Below, piece by piece: positions 1 through 6,596 of a stretch of 17,002 nucleotides of DNA; position 1 is the stretch's first letter, and every line of letters begins with the position of its first letter. Under the pieces are notes generated by a model. That model saw only the letters and a program-made list of their open reading frames with translations. It made no database searches and was not told where the DNA came from. The DNA is from Oscillospiraceae bacterium. Its GTDB lineage: Bacteria; Bacillota; Clostridia; Oscillospirales; Oscillospiraceae. The stretch is from NCBI GenBank assembly GCA_009776905.1, contig WRMX01000028.1:1-17002 (forward strand), read 5' to 3'. A program made the position numbers and the translations under genes.

Positions 1-83
1 TAATCGAATTCGGCCGCCTGTCCGATGATGATCGGGCCGGAACCAATGACCATAATTTTCTTAATGCTCTTATCCAGCGGCAT
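1..83 (-). CDS. carB: Carbamoyl-phosphate synthase large subunit, N-terminal fragment (runs off the left edge)
   Basis: Only the first 27 or so codons are in the window. They read MPLDKSIKKIMVIGSGPIII followed by GQAAEFDY, the typical start of CarB, whose glycine-rich segment begins the first ATP-grasp half. CarB makes carbamoyl phosphate from bicarbonate, two ATP and ammonia, for pyrimidine and arginine synthesis. Its ATG overlaps the carA stop codon by one base (TGATG), so the two genes are translationally coupled. The CarB GSGPIIIGQAAEFDY motif is intact as far as it can be seen. This matters because the partner CarA appears to have lost its glutaminase activity. The rest of the gene lies outside the window. 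Confidence 0.93.
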   Translation of the reverse strand, partial: MPLDKSIKKIMVIGSGPIIIGQAAEFD

Positions 84-1273
84 CAGCTTTTCTCCTTCAT
101 CAACCTTGTGAATCTGTCATAAATGTCGTCCGTCGGATCGAATTGGACGGAAATAGCGGGAATATCGAAATACTCAATCCCCTCGCAAGTTCCGTCGTTC
201 AGGTTAACATAACTCGCAGCGGCATTTTGCGGGAGAGCGTCTAAAAGAACGGCACACCCGTGGTTTTGCTTTGTGATGGACAAACGCCCGGTTGCCGTTT
301 CCCTGACGGGCTGGTTTGCCCCGCGATGCCCGAACGCGAGCTTTTGCATCTTTGCGCCGCGCGCAAGCGCCAGCAATTGGTGGCCGAGCCCAATGCCGAG
401 GATGGGAATGTCCAGGTTGCACAGCTTTTCGATCTCGCGGATTATCCCGCCGAGACTGCCGGCTGCGCCGTTTGCGGTTATACCGCCGAGACTGCCGGCT
501 GCGCCGTTTGCGGTTATCTCGCCGAGGCCGCCGGCTGCGCTGTATGCGGCGTTGCATACCTCCGCGTCCGGGCCGTCCGATAAGATGACCCCATCGGGCA
601 TTCTCGACGAAAAATCCTGAGCATTGGAATCATGCCTGAATATAAACGGTGCGCATCCGAGATTTCCGAGGTCGCGCGCGATCACGTCCGCATCGCCAAA
701 ATCCCAAACCGCTACGTGGAAATTATTTACATTGCGGAAATCGCCGTAAGGCGCCGCATCGCGGACTCCCCTGCTGCTCCCGACACCGTGGGACTTTTCG
801 GTGCATGCGGCGACGGCGTTTTCAATCTTGTGGGAGGAAATGGCTGCGAGGATCGCAGCGCCATTATCGGGCGAACGCGAAACCATCGCGTTCATCGTCC
901 CATTGTCTCGAATGATGCGGGTGAGAGCGCGGGTGTCGATGCCGGATATTCCCGGGACTTTGTTCTCGCGCATAAAAGCGCCAAGATTGCCCTCGTTCCT
1001 GAAGTTGGAAGGCTCTTGGCACCATTCGCTGCATATATAGGCTTTGAGGTGGGTTTCCGGGCTTCTCATTTCATCGGGGATCACGCCATAATTGCCGATG
1101 AGTGGGAATGTTTGTATCACGATGTGTCCGTGATGCCGGGGGTCGGTCAATGTTTCCATATATCCTGTCATTCCGGTTGAAAAAACGAGCTCACCGATGG
1201 CTTCGTTTTCAAAGCCAAACGGCTGCCCTTTGAATACAGTTCCGTTTTCGAGTATCAAGTACGCGTCTGCCAC
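83..1273 (-). CDS. carA: Carbamoyl-phosphate synthase small subunit with a degenerate glutaminase site
   Basis: The 396-residue protein has the CarA layout. The N-terminal small-chain domain (about residues 1-150) includes TGMTGYMETLTDP and GIDTRALTRIIRDNGTM. A class I glutamine amidotransferase domain follows. CarA normally hydrolyses glutamine and passes ammonia to CarB. Here the usual GICLGHQ nucleophile motif reads GIGLGHQ (Gly295 in place of Cys). The usual QFHPEA motif reads QFDPTD (Asp379 and Thr381 in place of His and Glu). The SNGPGDP loop reads SDGPDAE. The rest of the fold is recognisable, for example KLAFGHRGANQPV and ITKQNHG. A 24-residue tandem expansion, a duplicated ITANGAAGSLGG, precedes the nucleophile strand. 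I chose the GTG start at 1273 because AGGAGGTGA lies 7 bases upstream and family homology begins there. An in-frame ATG at 1321 has no such site. It overlaps carB by one base. It is probably a structural subunit of an ammonia-using enzyme; a decaying gene is the alternative. Confidence 0.92.
   Translation of the reverse strand: MADAYLILENGTVFKGQPFGFENEAIGELVFSTGMTGYMETLTDPRHHGHIVIQTFPLIGNYGVIPDEMRSPETHLKAYICSEWCQEPSNFRNEGNLGAFMRENKVPGISGIDTRALTRIIRDNGTMNAMVSRSPDNGAAILAAISSHKIENAVAACTEKSHGVGSSRGVRDAAPYGDFRNVNNFHVAVWDFGDADVIARDLGNLGCAPFIFRHDSNAQDFSSRMPDGVILSDGPDAEVCNAAYSAAGGLGEITANGAAGSLGGITANGAAGSLGGIIREIEKLCNLDIPILGIGLGHQLLALARGAKMQKLAFGHRGANQPVRETATGRLSITKQNHGCAVLLDALPQNAAASYVNLNDGTCEGIEYFDIPAISVQFDPTDDIYDRFTRLMKEKS
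448..555 (-). repeat. 36-bp tandem repeat inside carA
   Basis: Two essentially identical 36-base units (448-483 and 484-519) are followed by a diverged third (520-555). On the coding strand they encode ITANGAAGSLGG twice after a related NAAYSAAGGLGE. The period is 12 codons, so the frame is kept. The insert sits between the SDGPDAE loop and the strand leading to the nucleophile elbow, where E. coli CarA has a much shorter linker. Confidence 0.9.
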
Positions 1274-1277
1274 AATG

Positions 1278-1286
1278 TCACCTCCT
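1278..1286 (-). promoter_or_regulatory. Ribosome-binding site of carA
   Basis: The minus strand reads AGGAGGTGA, a near-perfect anti-16S match, 7 bases (counted from AGGAGG) before the GTG at 1273. This site decides for the GTG start over the in-frame ATG at 1321. Confidence 0.85.
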
Positions 1287-1311
1287 GTGTATGGGGGTAG
1301 CCTTTCAGAAG

Positions 1312-1340
1312 AGTTTACCACATTTGCAGCTCGCCGACAA
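1312..1340 (-). promoter_or_regulatory. Probable sigma-A promoter of carAB
   Basis: On the minus strand, TTGTCG (1335-1340) is separated by 17 bases from TAAACT (1312-1317), with TGG just before the -10 as an extended -10. Transcription would start near 1305, leaving a leader of about 30 bases. That is too short for a PyrR-type attenuator. The boxes match 4 of 6 consensus positions each, so this is a prediction. Confidence 0.5.
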
Positions 1341-1374
1341 TACGTAAATGAAAAATTTATAATATGGCATTGTA

Positions 1375-1395
1375 GGGGCGATTACCAATCGCCCA
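1375..1395 (+). repeat. Short GTAG-type hairpin element, copy 1
   Basis: Arms GGGCGATT and AATCGCCC pair perfectly around an ACC loop (stem 1376-1394), preceded by GTAG. It lies between the convergently read 3' end of the CMD gene and the carA promoter. It has no T-tract, so it is not an ordinary terminator. It belongs to the same hairpin design as the 1445-1465 element and the 12341-12548 array. Confidence 0.75.
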
Positions 1396-1402
1396 TCCGT
1401 AT

Positions 1403-1422
1403 GGGCGAGGCTTCCCTCGACC
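1403..1422 (+). repeat. Degenerate hairpin element between the two GTAG elements
   Basis: Arms GGGCGAGG and CCTCGACC form an 8-bp stem with one mismatch around a CTTC loop. The GGGCGA start resembles its neighbours, so it may be a decayed or variant copy of the same family. Confidence 0.5.
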
Positions 1423-1444
1423 GCTTTCCGGTGCATTGCTCGTA

Positions 1445-1465
1445 GGGGCGATTATCAATCGCCCC
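1445..1465 (+). repeat. Short GTAG-type hairpin element, copy 2
   Basis: Arms GGGGCGATT and AATCGCCCC form a perfect 9-bp stem around an ATC loop, again preceded by GTAG (1442-1445). It is near-identical to the copy at 1375-1395 and on the same strand. The spacer from 1274 to 1512 holds these elements and the carA promoter, and I see no gene in it. Confidence 0.78.
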
Positions 1466-1512
1466 CACGTTCCAATCCTTAACCTATTGGCTGCGCTATG
1501 ATTGCAGCCCCA

Positions 1513-1824
1513 CTATGCGTTGTCGTATGCGTCGAGGACGGCCGGGAGGCACGCCGAGACGCCGTGGACTCCGTTCGTCATCAGCGACACCAATACCGCG
1601 CCCAGCACTTCCGCGCGCGTGGCGCCGGCCTTCTTTGCCATGCCGGCATGAGCTGAAACCGCGCCGACTTCTCCGACGGTCGCCTTGATCGCCAGATAGA
1701 TCAATTGGAACGTCTTGGCATCCAAGCCACCGTCCTTTTCGATCGTCCCTGCGAGGTTGAAAAACGCTTCGCTGACAGCCGGCGCCTCTTCCCTCAGCAC
1801 TTCAATAAAATGTTTCTCTGCCAT
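1513..1824 (-). CDS. AhpD-like / carboxymuconolactone decarboxylase family protein lacking the CxxC pair
   Basis: A 103-residue all-alpha protein of the CMD/AhpD-like size class. The core is LIYLAIKATVGEVGAVSAHA followed by GMAKKAGATRAEVLGAV. The segment around SAHAGMAKKAGATRAEV matches the family signature, which usually reads CxxCxxxHxxxAxKAGAT. In this protein both cysteines are replaced (Glu and Ala at the aligned positions), while the His is kept. A thiol peroxidase or peroxiredoxin-reductase role is therefore unlikely, and the substrate cannot be named from sequence. The ATG at 1824 is preceded by GAGGAG at 1833-1838 with 8-base spacing. An in-frame GTG at 1833 overlaps that site and was rejected. 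It is transcribed away from glgB and towards carA. Confidence 0.8.
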   Translation of the reverse strand: MAEKHFIEVLREEAPAVSEAFFNLAGTIEKDGGLDAKTFQLIYLAIKATVGEVGAVSAHAGMAKKAGATRAEVLGAVLVSLMTNGVHGVSACLPAVLDAYDNA

Positions 1825-1980
1825 TTTTATCACTCCTCATATAAAATTCCGTTCGCAGGGCATTTCCAATGTCCCTATCCCCGCTCACAATATCTACGAT
1901 ATAAACCATATCACAAAAGCCTTGCCATTTCAACGAAAAATGTGAATTTTGAAAATATATGAAAAATATGTGTAATAATG

Positions 1981-2032
1981 CTGTTACTTTCTACATTACG
2001 GTGTATAATGTGCATATCAACAGGAATATAAT
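1981..2032 (+). promoter_or_regulatory. Probable promoter region of the glycogen cluster
   Basis: The AT-rich spacer between the CMD gene and glgB has two perfect TATAAT boxes on the plus strand, at 2004-2009 and 2027-2032. The first has only a weak -35 candidate (CTGTTA at 1981-1986, 17-base spacing). A further candidate pair is TTGAAA at 1949-1954 with TAATAA at 1973-1978. The location and AT-richness are clear, but the exact start site is not. Confidence 0.45.
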
Positions 2033-2190
2033 CCTTTTCACACTTATGAAAATGGATATCGCCACTAGCTCTGCCGTGAAACGAATCAAACCGAAGCGCG
2101 CGGCGTCAAGGAGCTTGAGGTAGACCCCCCACGTTAGAAACGCAAGGATTCCGCCCTCCATATACGTTCAATACAAGGTCAGGTATATTT
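2033..2190 (+). other. 5' leader of glgB, no recognised RNA
   Basis: About 150 GC-richer bases separate the TATAAT boxes from the glgB start. Arms AGCTC-TGCCG (2067-2076) and CGGCG (2101-2105) plus GAGCT (2111-2115) can form a 10-bp stem with a 5-base bulge. I do not recognise a known riboswitch. An ATG at 2046 opens 25 codons ending at 2123 but has no ribosome-binding site at a useful distance. Confidence 0.3.
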
Positions 2191-4209
2191 ATGTCAGTTA
2201 ATCCAAACGCAGACAGCACCCCGCACGCCGACGTTCGCCAAAGCACCAACGAGCTCCCGCACGCCGACGTTCGCCAAAGCCCCGATGACCTCTCGCACGC
2301 CGACGTTCGCCAAAGCCCCGACGAGCTCCCAATCTATTTGTTCCATCAAGGCACAAACTACCACGCTTTCGAGCTGCTTGGCTGCCATCATAGCAAAACG
2401 GCAGGCAGCACGCTCTTCCGCACATGGGCGCCCGGAGCGAAATCGGTCAGCCTTGTCGGCGATTTCAACAATTGGGACGAAAACTCAAACCCAATGCAAA
2501 AAACCTCGGATGGCGGGCTTTGGGAGATTGCCATAAGCAACACGGAGCAAGGCCAGCGGTATAAGTATGCCATTAAGACGCATGCCGGCAGAACGATATT
2601 GAAAGCGGACCCATATGCGTTCTATTCCGAGACGGAACAGAACACCGCTTCGATGATTTATGATCTGGATGGCTATAAATGGGGAGACTCGGCATGGGTC
2701 AAGGCCATAAACGCTGCTTCCCCCTATGATAGTCCTATGAACATATATGAGGTTCATTTGGGCTCTTGGATGCGCGCCGAAGACGGTTCCGCTTTGTCAT
2801 ATATCGAGATGGCAGAACGCCTCATCCCGTATATTAAAGACATGAACTACACCCATATTGAGCTGATGCCCGTCATGGAGCATCCGTTCGGCGGCTCATG
2901 GGGATACCAAATCTGCGGCTATTACGCACCGACATCGCGTTACGGAACGCCCCACGATTTCATGCGGTTCGTCGACATGTTCCATCAGGCGGGAATCGGC
3001 GTGTTGCTGGACTGGGTGCCCTCCCATTTCCCGAAGGACGGGCATGGGCTCATCGAATACGACGGTGGCTTTTTATATGAAGCGCACGGTTTCGACCGCA
3101 TCGAACATCTCGAGTGGGGTACCCGCTGCTTCGATTACGGCCGCACGGAGGTCCAATCCTTCCTCATATCAAACGCGATCTACTGGTTTGAAAAATATCA
3201 CGCCGACGGGCTGCGAGTCGACGCTGTCAGCTCCATGCTATACCTCGATTATGGCAGGGGTCCCGGCCAATGGACGCCGAATACCCATGGCGGCAACGAG
3301 AACCTGGATGCGATCGCATTCTTAAAAAAGCTCAACGCGGCTGTGTTTGAGCATTTCCCAAAAGCTATAATGATCGCGGAGGAATCGACGGCATGGCCGC
3401 TCGTGTCAAAACCCATCCATGACGGCGGGTTGGGATTCAACTTCAAATGGAACATGGGCTGGATGAACGACATGCTTGAATATGTCGGCTCGGACCCCAT
3501 TTACAGGAAAGAAATCCACGAAAAGATCACATTCTCGTTTTTCTATGCGTTCAGCGAAAACTTCATCCTCCCCCTGTCGCACGACGAGGTCGTCCACGGC
3601 AAAAGGTCGCTTCTGAACAAGATGCCCGGTGAGTACGAGATGAAGTTCGCGGGGCTCAGAGTCTTTCTCAGCTACATGATGACGCATCCCGGAAAAAAGC
3701 TCACATTTATGGGGGCGGAATTTGGCCAATTCCGCGAATGGGACACAGATTCCGGCCTCGATTGGCTGCTCCTGGACTTTCCGATGCACAGCAACCTCAA
3801 AAGGTATGTTCGCGAGCTTGGAGGTTTCTACCTCGCGACGCCCGCGCTGTGGGAAATCGATTATTCGTGGGAGGGGTTCAAGTGGATTTGCGAAAGCGAC
3901 CGCAACCTGAACATGATATCGTTTATCCGCACGGATAAAAAAGGGAACAATTTCATCGTGCTTATCAACTTTGCCCCGGTTACACGATATAATTACCATA
4001 TTGGCGTTCCCGAGAGCGGCACTTATGTCGAGGTTTTCAATTCCGATCTCTCGGAATATGGCGGCTGGGGCAATATTAATGTCGCGATAGAGACGATGGA
4101 TATGCCTTTGCATGGTTTCGACCAAAGGGTCAGCCTGACTGCGCCGCCTCTTGCGATGGTGTGCATCAGGCACAACGACAACGACAGGCACAACGACAAC
4201 GACAAGTAG
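2191..4209 (+). CDS. glgB: 1,4-alpha-glucan branching enzyme
   Basis: GlgB (672 residues) cuts alpha-1,4 chains and rejoins them as alpha-1,6 branches in glycogen. After a repetitive N-terminal tail (residues 1-47) comes a CBM48 module (FRTWAPGAKSVSLVGDFNNW, about residues 76-95). The GH13 barrel follows, with the GlgB-type regions LLDWVPSHFPKD (272-283), DGLRVDAVSSMLYLDYGR with nucleophile Asp344, MIAEEST with acid/base Glu397, and LPLSHDEVVHGK with Asp465. A C-terminal beta domain follows. The length is normal for the family once the tail is allowed for. The AAGGTCAGG stretch upstream is a weak ribosome-binding site. Both ends carry in-frame tandem repeats: HADVRQS-type units at the start and HNDNDR/HNDNDK at the end. 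It is the first gene of the cluster, 19 bases before glgC. Confidence 0.96.
   Translation: MSVNPNADSTPHADVRQSTNELPHADVRQSPDDLSHADVRQSPDELPIYLFHQGTNYHAFELLGCHHSKTAGSTLFRTWAPGAKSVSLVGDFNNWDENSNPMQKTSDGGLWEIAISNTEQGQRYKYAIKTHAGRTILKADPYAFYSETEQNTASMIYDLDGYKWGDSAWVKAINAASPYDSPMNIYEVHLGSWMRAEDGSALSYIEMAERLIPYIKDMNYTHIELMPVMEHPFGGSWGYQICGYYAPTSRYGTPHDFMRFVDMFHQAGIGVLLDWVPSHFPKDGHGLIEYDGGFLYEAHGFDRIEHLEWGTRCFDYGRTEVQSFLISNAIYWFEKYHADGLRVDAVSSMLYLDYGRGPGQWTPNTHGGNENLDAIAFLKKLNAAVFEHFPKAIMIAEESTAWPLVSKPIHDGGLGFNFKWNMGWMNDMLEYVGSDPIYRKEIHEKITFSFFYAFSENFILPLSHDEVVHGKRSLLNKMPGEYEMKFAGLRVFLSYMMTHPGKKLTFMGAEFGQFREWDTDSGLDWLLLDFPMHSNLKRYVRELGGFYLATPALWEIDYSWEGFKWICESDRNLNMISFIRTDKKGNNFIVLINFAPVTRYNYHIGVPESGTYVEVFNSDLSEYGGWGNINVAIETMDMPLHGFDQRVSLTAPPLAMVCIRHNDNDRHNDNDK
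2223..2330 (+). repeat. Three 36-bp tandem repeats at the 5' end of glgB
   Basis: Units at 2223-2258, 2259-2294 and 2295-2330 encode HADVRQSTNELP, HADVRQSPDDLS and HADVRQSPDELP. The first 21 bases of each unit are invariant and the rest varies slightly. The period is 12 codons and keeps frame. The encoded tail lies before the CBM48 module and is not part of the conserved enzyme. Confidence 0.92.
4171..4206 (+). repeat. 18-bp tandem duplication at the 3' end of glgB
   Basis: Two 18-base units differ only in the next-to-last base and encode HNDNDR and HNDNDK directly before the TAG stop. The short hydrophilic tail lies beyond the conserved C-terminal domain. Confidence 0.85.
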
Positions 4210-4228
4210 TAATAATGGAGGTGCATAC

Positions 4229-5380
4229 ATGCCAACAGAACGAAAAGAATGCATCGCGATGCTGCTCGCCGGAGGGCGGGGCTCCCGGCTGAAATCGCTC
4301 ACCGAGCAGATAGCAAAACCGGCAGTCACATTTGGAGGAAAATACAGGATCATCGACTTCCCGCTCACAAATTGCGTGCGCTCGGGCATAGACACGGTCG
4401 GCGTTATGACGCAATACCAGCCTCTGCTGCTGCATGATTACATCGGCAAAGGGCAGCATTGGGACCTCGACACGCTCAATGGCGGCGTTTCGATTCTGCC
4501 TCCGCATAGCAAGCCGGGCAGCACGGCCTGGTATAGCGGGACGGCCAACGCGGTTTATCAAAACCAGGATTTCATCATGTCGTACGACCCTGAATATCTG
4601 CTTGTGCTCGCCGGCGACCATGTGTATAAGATGGATTATTCCGCAATGCTGGATTATCACAAGAGCGTCGGCGCGGACTGCACGATTGCCGTGATCGAGG
4701 TGCCCTTGAAGGATGCCGGCAGGTTCGGCATTATGAACACGGATTCTGACGACAGAATTACAACTTTCGAGGAGAAACCCGCCGAGCCAAAAGGAAATCT
4801 CGCGTCGATGGGCATATACATTTTCAATTGGAAAAGTTTGAGTGAATATCTATACGAAGATGAGAAAGACCCGGAATCGTCGCACGATTTCGGCAAGGAC
4901 ATCATTCCAAGCATGCTGCGCGACGGAATGAGAATGTTCGCATACCGGTTTGACGGATATTGGAAGGATGTCGGGACGGAGGAAAGTCTTTGGCTGGCAA
5001 ATATGGACTTGCTCGACGACATGCACCTGGGGCTCGAAGGCTGGGGCATCCTTTCAAAAACCGCCGGCAGGCCGCCGCATTTTATCGCGCCCACGGGCAG
5101 GATTTCCAACACGTTGATCACCGAGGGATGCGAAATTTACGGGACTGTCCAAAACAGCATTTTGTCCGTCGATGTCATCGTTGAAGAGGGCGCCATCGTC
5201 AAGGACAGCATCATAATGGAGAACACGCGAATATGCAAAGGCGCTGTCGTCAATTATACGATCCTCGATGAAAATTCCGTCGTGTGCGAGGGGTCTGTCG
5301 TCGGTTCGGAATATGGGAGCGGCGGCAAACTGTCCGTATATGCCAGAGGCAGCATCATCGGCAACGAACCCAATGAATGA
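4229..5380 (+). CDS. glgC: Glucose-1-phosphate adenylyltransferase, catalytic subunit
   Basis: GlgC makes ADP-glucose from glucose-1-phosphate and ATP, the committed step of glycogen synthesis. The 383-residue protein has the nucleotidyltransferase motif LLAGGRGSRL (residues 12-21), then AKPAVTFGGKYRIIDFPLTN, AGDHVYKMDY with the metal-binding Asp, and FEEKPAEP. A C-terminal left-handed beta-helix of hexapeptide repeats starts near residue 290. I chose the ATG at 4229 because GGAGGTG lies 5 bases upstream and homology starts at ECIAMLLAGG. An in-frame ATG at 4151 lies inside glgB, would add low-complexity threonines and has no ribosome-binding site. Its partner GlgD follows after 21 bases, so a heteromeric GlgC/GlgD enzyme, as known in Firmicutes, is expected. 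Confidence 0.96.
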   Translation: MPTERKECIAMLLAGGRGSRLKSLTEQIAKPAVTFGGKYRIIDFPLTNCVRSGIDTVGVMTQYQPLLLHDYIGKGQHWDLDTLNGGVSILPPHSKPGSTAWYSGTANAVYQNQDFIMSYDPEYLLVLAGDHVYKMDYSAMLDYHKSVGADCTIAVIEVPLKDAGRFGIMNTDSDDRITTFEEKPAEPKGNLASMGIYIFNWKSLSEYLYEDEKDPESSHDFGKDIIPSMLRDGMRMFAYRFDGYWKDVGTEESLWLANMDLLDDMHLGLEGWGILSKTAGRPPHFIAPTGRISNTLITEGCEIYGTVQNSILSVDVIVEEGAIVKDSIIMENTRICKGAVVNYTILDENSVVCEGSVVGSEYGSGGKLSVYARGSIIGNEPNE

Positions 5381-5401
5381 TTAACAGGAGGTTCCACCAC
5401 A

Positions 5402-6517
5402 ATGTATACAGGACTTTGTCTTTCCGACCCACACCCCGACCGGGCCGGCGACGGCAGCAAACTCCGAACCTTATCTGCCGCACGTTTCGCGGGAAGGTAT
5501 CGCCTTGTTGACTTCATGCTTTCAAACATGGTAAATTCCAAAATTTTCACGATAGGCATGGTCCTCAACAGCCACTACCAATCGTTGATAGGCCACATCG
5601 GCATGGGCAAAGAATGGGACCTCGCAAGAAAATCCGGCGGCGTCACGTTCTTCCCGCCATATCTCGCCGACGAACGCCAAAGCGTCAACAGCGAGCTCGA
5701 CGGCCCCCTCCAACGGGCAGCCCAATTCATCATGGAGGCAAAAGACGAATACATCGTCCTCGCCGACAGCAGCGTTGTATATAATATGGACTACCGCACG
5801 GCCATCGAAGCCCATAGAAAGAACGAAGCGGACATCACGGCGATATATACAAAAAGAGCCATATCTCCCGGCGAGCGCGAGAACGCCGTCATTCTTGATA
5901 TTGCCGATGACGGGCGCATATATGGCATCAACCGCGCTCCATACACCAATGAAAAGCTGAACGTTTCATTGGGCGCGTATGTCATGCGCAAAGGCTTTTT
6001 CATCCAGCTCACGGCCAATGAAAAAAACTGCGGCATGCTGAGGTTTTCGCGCATTCTCCTTGCTGATGCGCTCGAGAGAATGAATGTGATGGGATTTGAA
6101 TTTTGCGGCTACACTGCGCACATCAGCTCTGTCGAGACTTTTTTCCAATATAATATGGAGATGCTCGACGCAGAAAAGCGCAACGCTTTATTTGATGTTG
6201 AAGGCAGGCACATTTTTACGAACCGCAGGGACACGCTGCCTACAAAGTACGGCAAGGATGCCGATATCCGAAACTCCATCATCGCCGACGGATGCCAAAT
6301 CGACGGCACTGTCATCGACAGCATTATTTGCAGGAACGTCAGGATCAAGCCGGGCGCCATCGTGAAAAACTGCATTTTGCAGGACGATACGGTCGTCGAG
6401 CGTGGCGCGATGCTCGATTACATCATTGCCGACCGCAGCGTTTCCGTTTCCGAGCACCGCAGCATGATCGGCAGCAACACATACCCGGTGTATATAGAGC
6501 GCGCAAGGGTTATATGA
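5402..6517 (+). CDS. glgD: Glucose-1-phosphate adenylyltransferase, GlgD subunit
   Basis: This 371-residue paralogue of GlgC keeps the fold: RFAGRYRLVDFMLSNMVNSK near residue 30, a GMGKEWDL motif, and C-terminal hexapeptide repeats such as IRNSIIADGCQIDGTVIDS. It lacks the GGxGxRL nucleotide-binding loop, reading SDPHPDRAGDGSKLRTLSAA there instead. That is the expected state of GlgD, a regulatory subunit that raises GlgC activity in the heteromeric Firmicutes enzyme. AGGAGG lies 10 bases before the ATG. The segment ADERQSVNSELD (around residue 90) resembles the glgB N-terminal repeat at DNA level. The next gene, glgA, starts 79 bases downstream. Confidence 0.95.
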   Translation: MYTGLCLSDPHPDRAGDGSKLRTLSAARFAGRYRLVDFMLSNMVNSKIFTIGMVLNSHYQSLIGHIGMGKEWDLARKSGGVTFFPPYLADERQSVNSELDGPLQRAAQFIMEAKDEYIVLADSSVVYNMDYRTAIEAHRKNEADITAIYTKRAISPGERENAVILDIADDGRIYGINRAPYTNEKLNVSLGAYVMRKGFFIQLTANEKNCGMLRFSRILLADALERMNVMGFEFCGYTAHISSVETFFQYNMEMLDAEKRNALFDVEGRHIFTNRRDTLPTKYGKDADIRNSIIADGCQIDGTVIDSIICRNVRIKPGAIVKNCILQDDTVVERGAMLDYIIADRSVSVSEHRSMIGSNTYPVYIERARVI

Positions 6518-6596
6518 TGCTTTTCGTCATTGGCGTTGGCACAGCAAGACATGATCGGTTATCAGCCTATTATCATTTTAGGGAGGCGACTAAATA

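Noticed and set aside
632..1180. Long open frame on the plus strand over carA
   Set aside because: It is a shadow of carA on the opposite strand, with no ribosome-binding site and no recognisable domain.
1274..1321. In-frame upstream ATG for carA
   Set aside because: The extra 16 residues show no family similarity and would be encoded across the promoter -10 and the AGGAGG site.
2046..2123. 25-codon leader peptide MKMDIATSSAVKRIKPKRAA... before glgB
   Set aside because: There is no ribosome-binding site at a useful distance, no regulatory codon run and no similarity that I recognise.
4151..4228. In-frame upstream extension of glgC
   Set aside because: It overlaps the end of glgB, encodes low-complexity threonines from the HND repeat DNA and lacks a ribosome-binding site. 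ATG at 4229 has GGAGGTG.
3406..4395. Long open frame on the minus strand under glgB and glgC
   Set aside because: It is antisense to two well-supported genes and its composition follows from their codon bias. No domain is recognisable.
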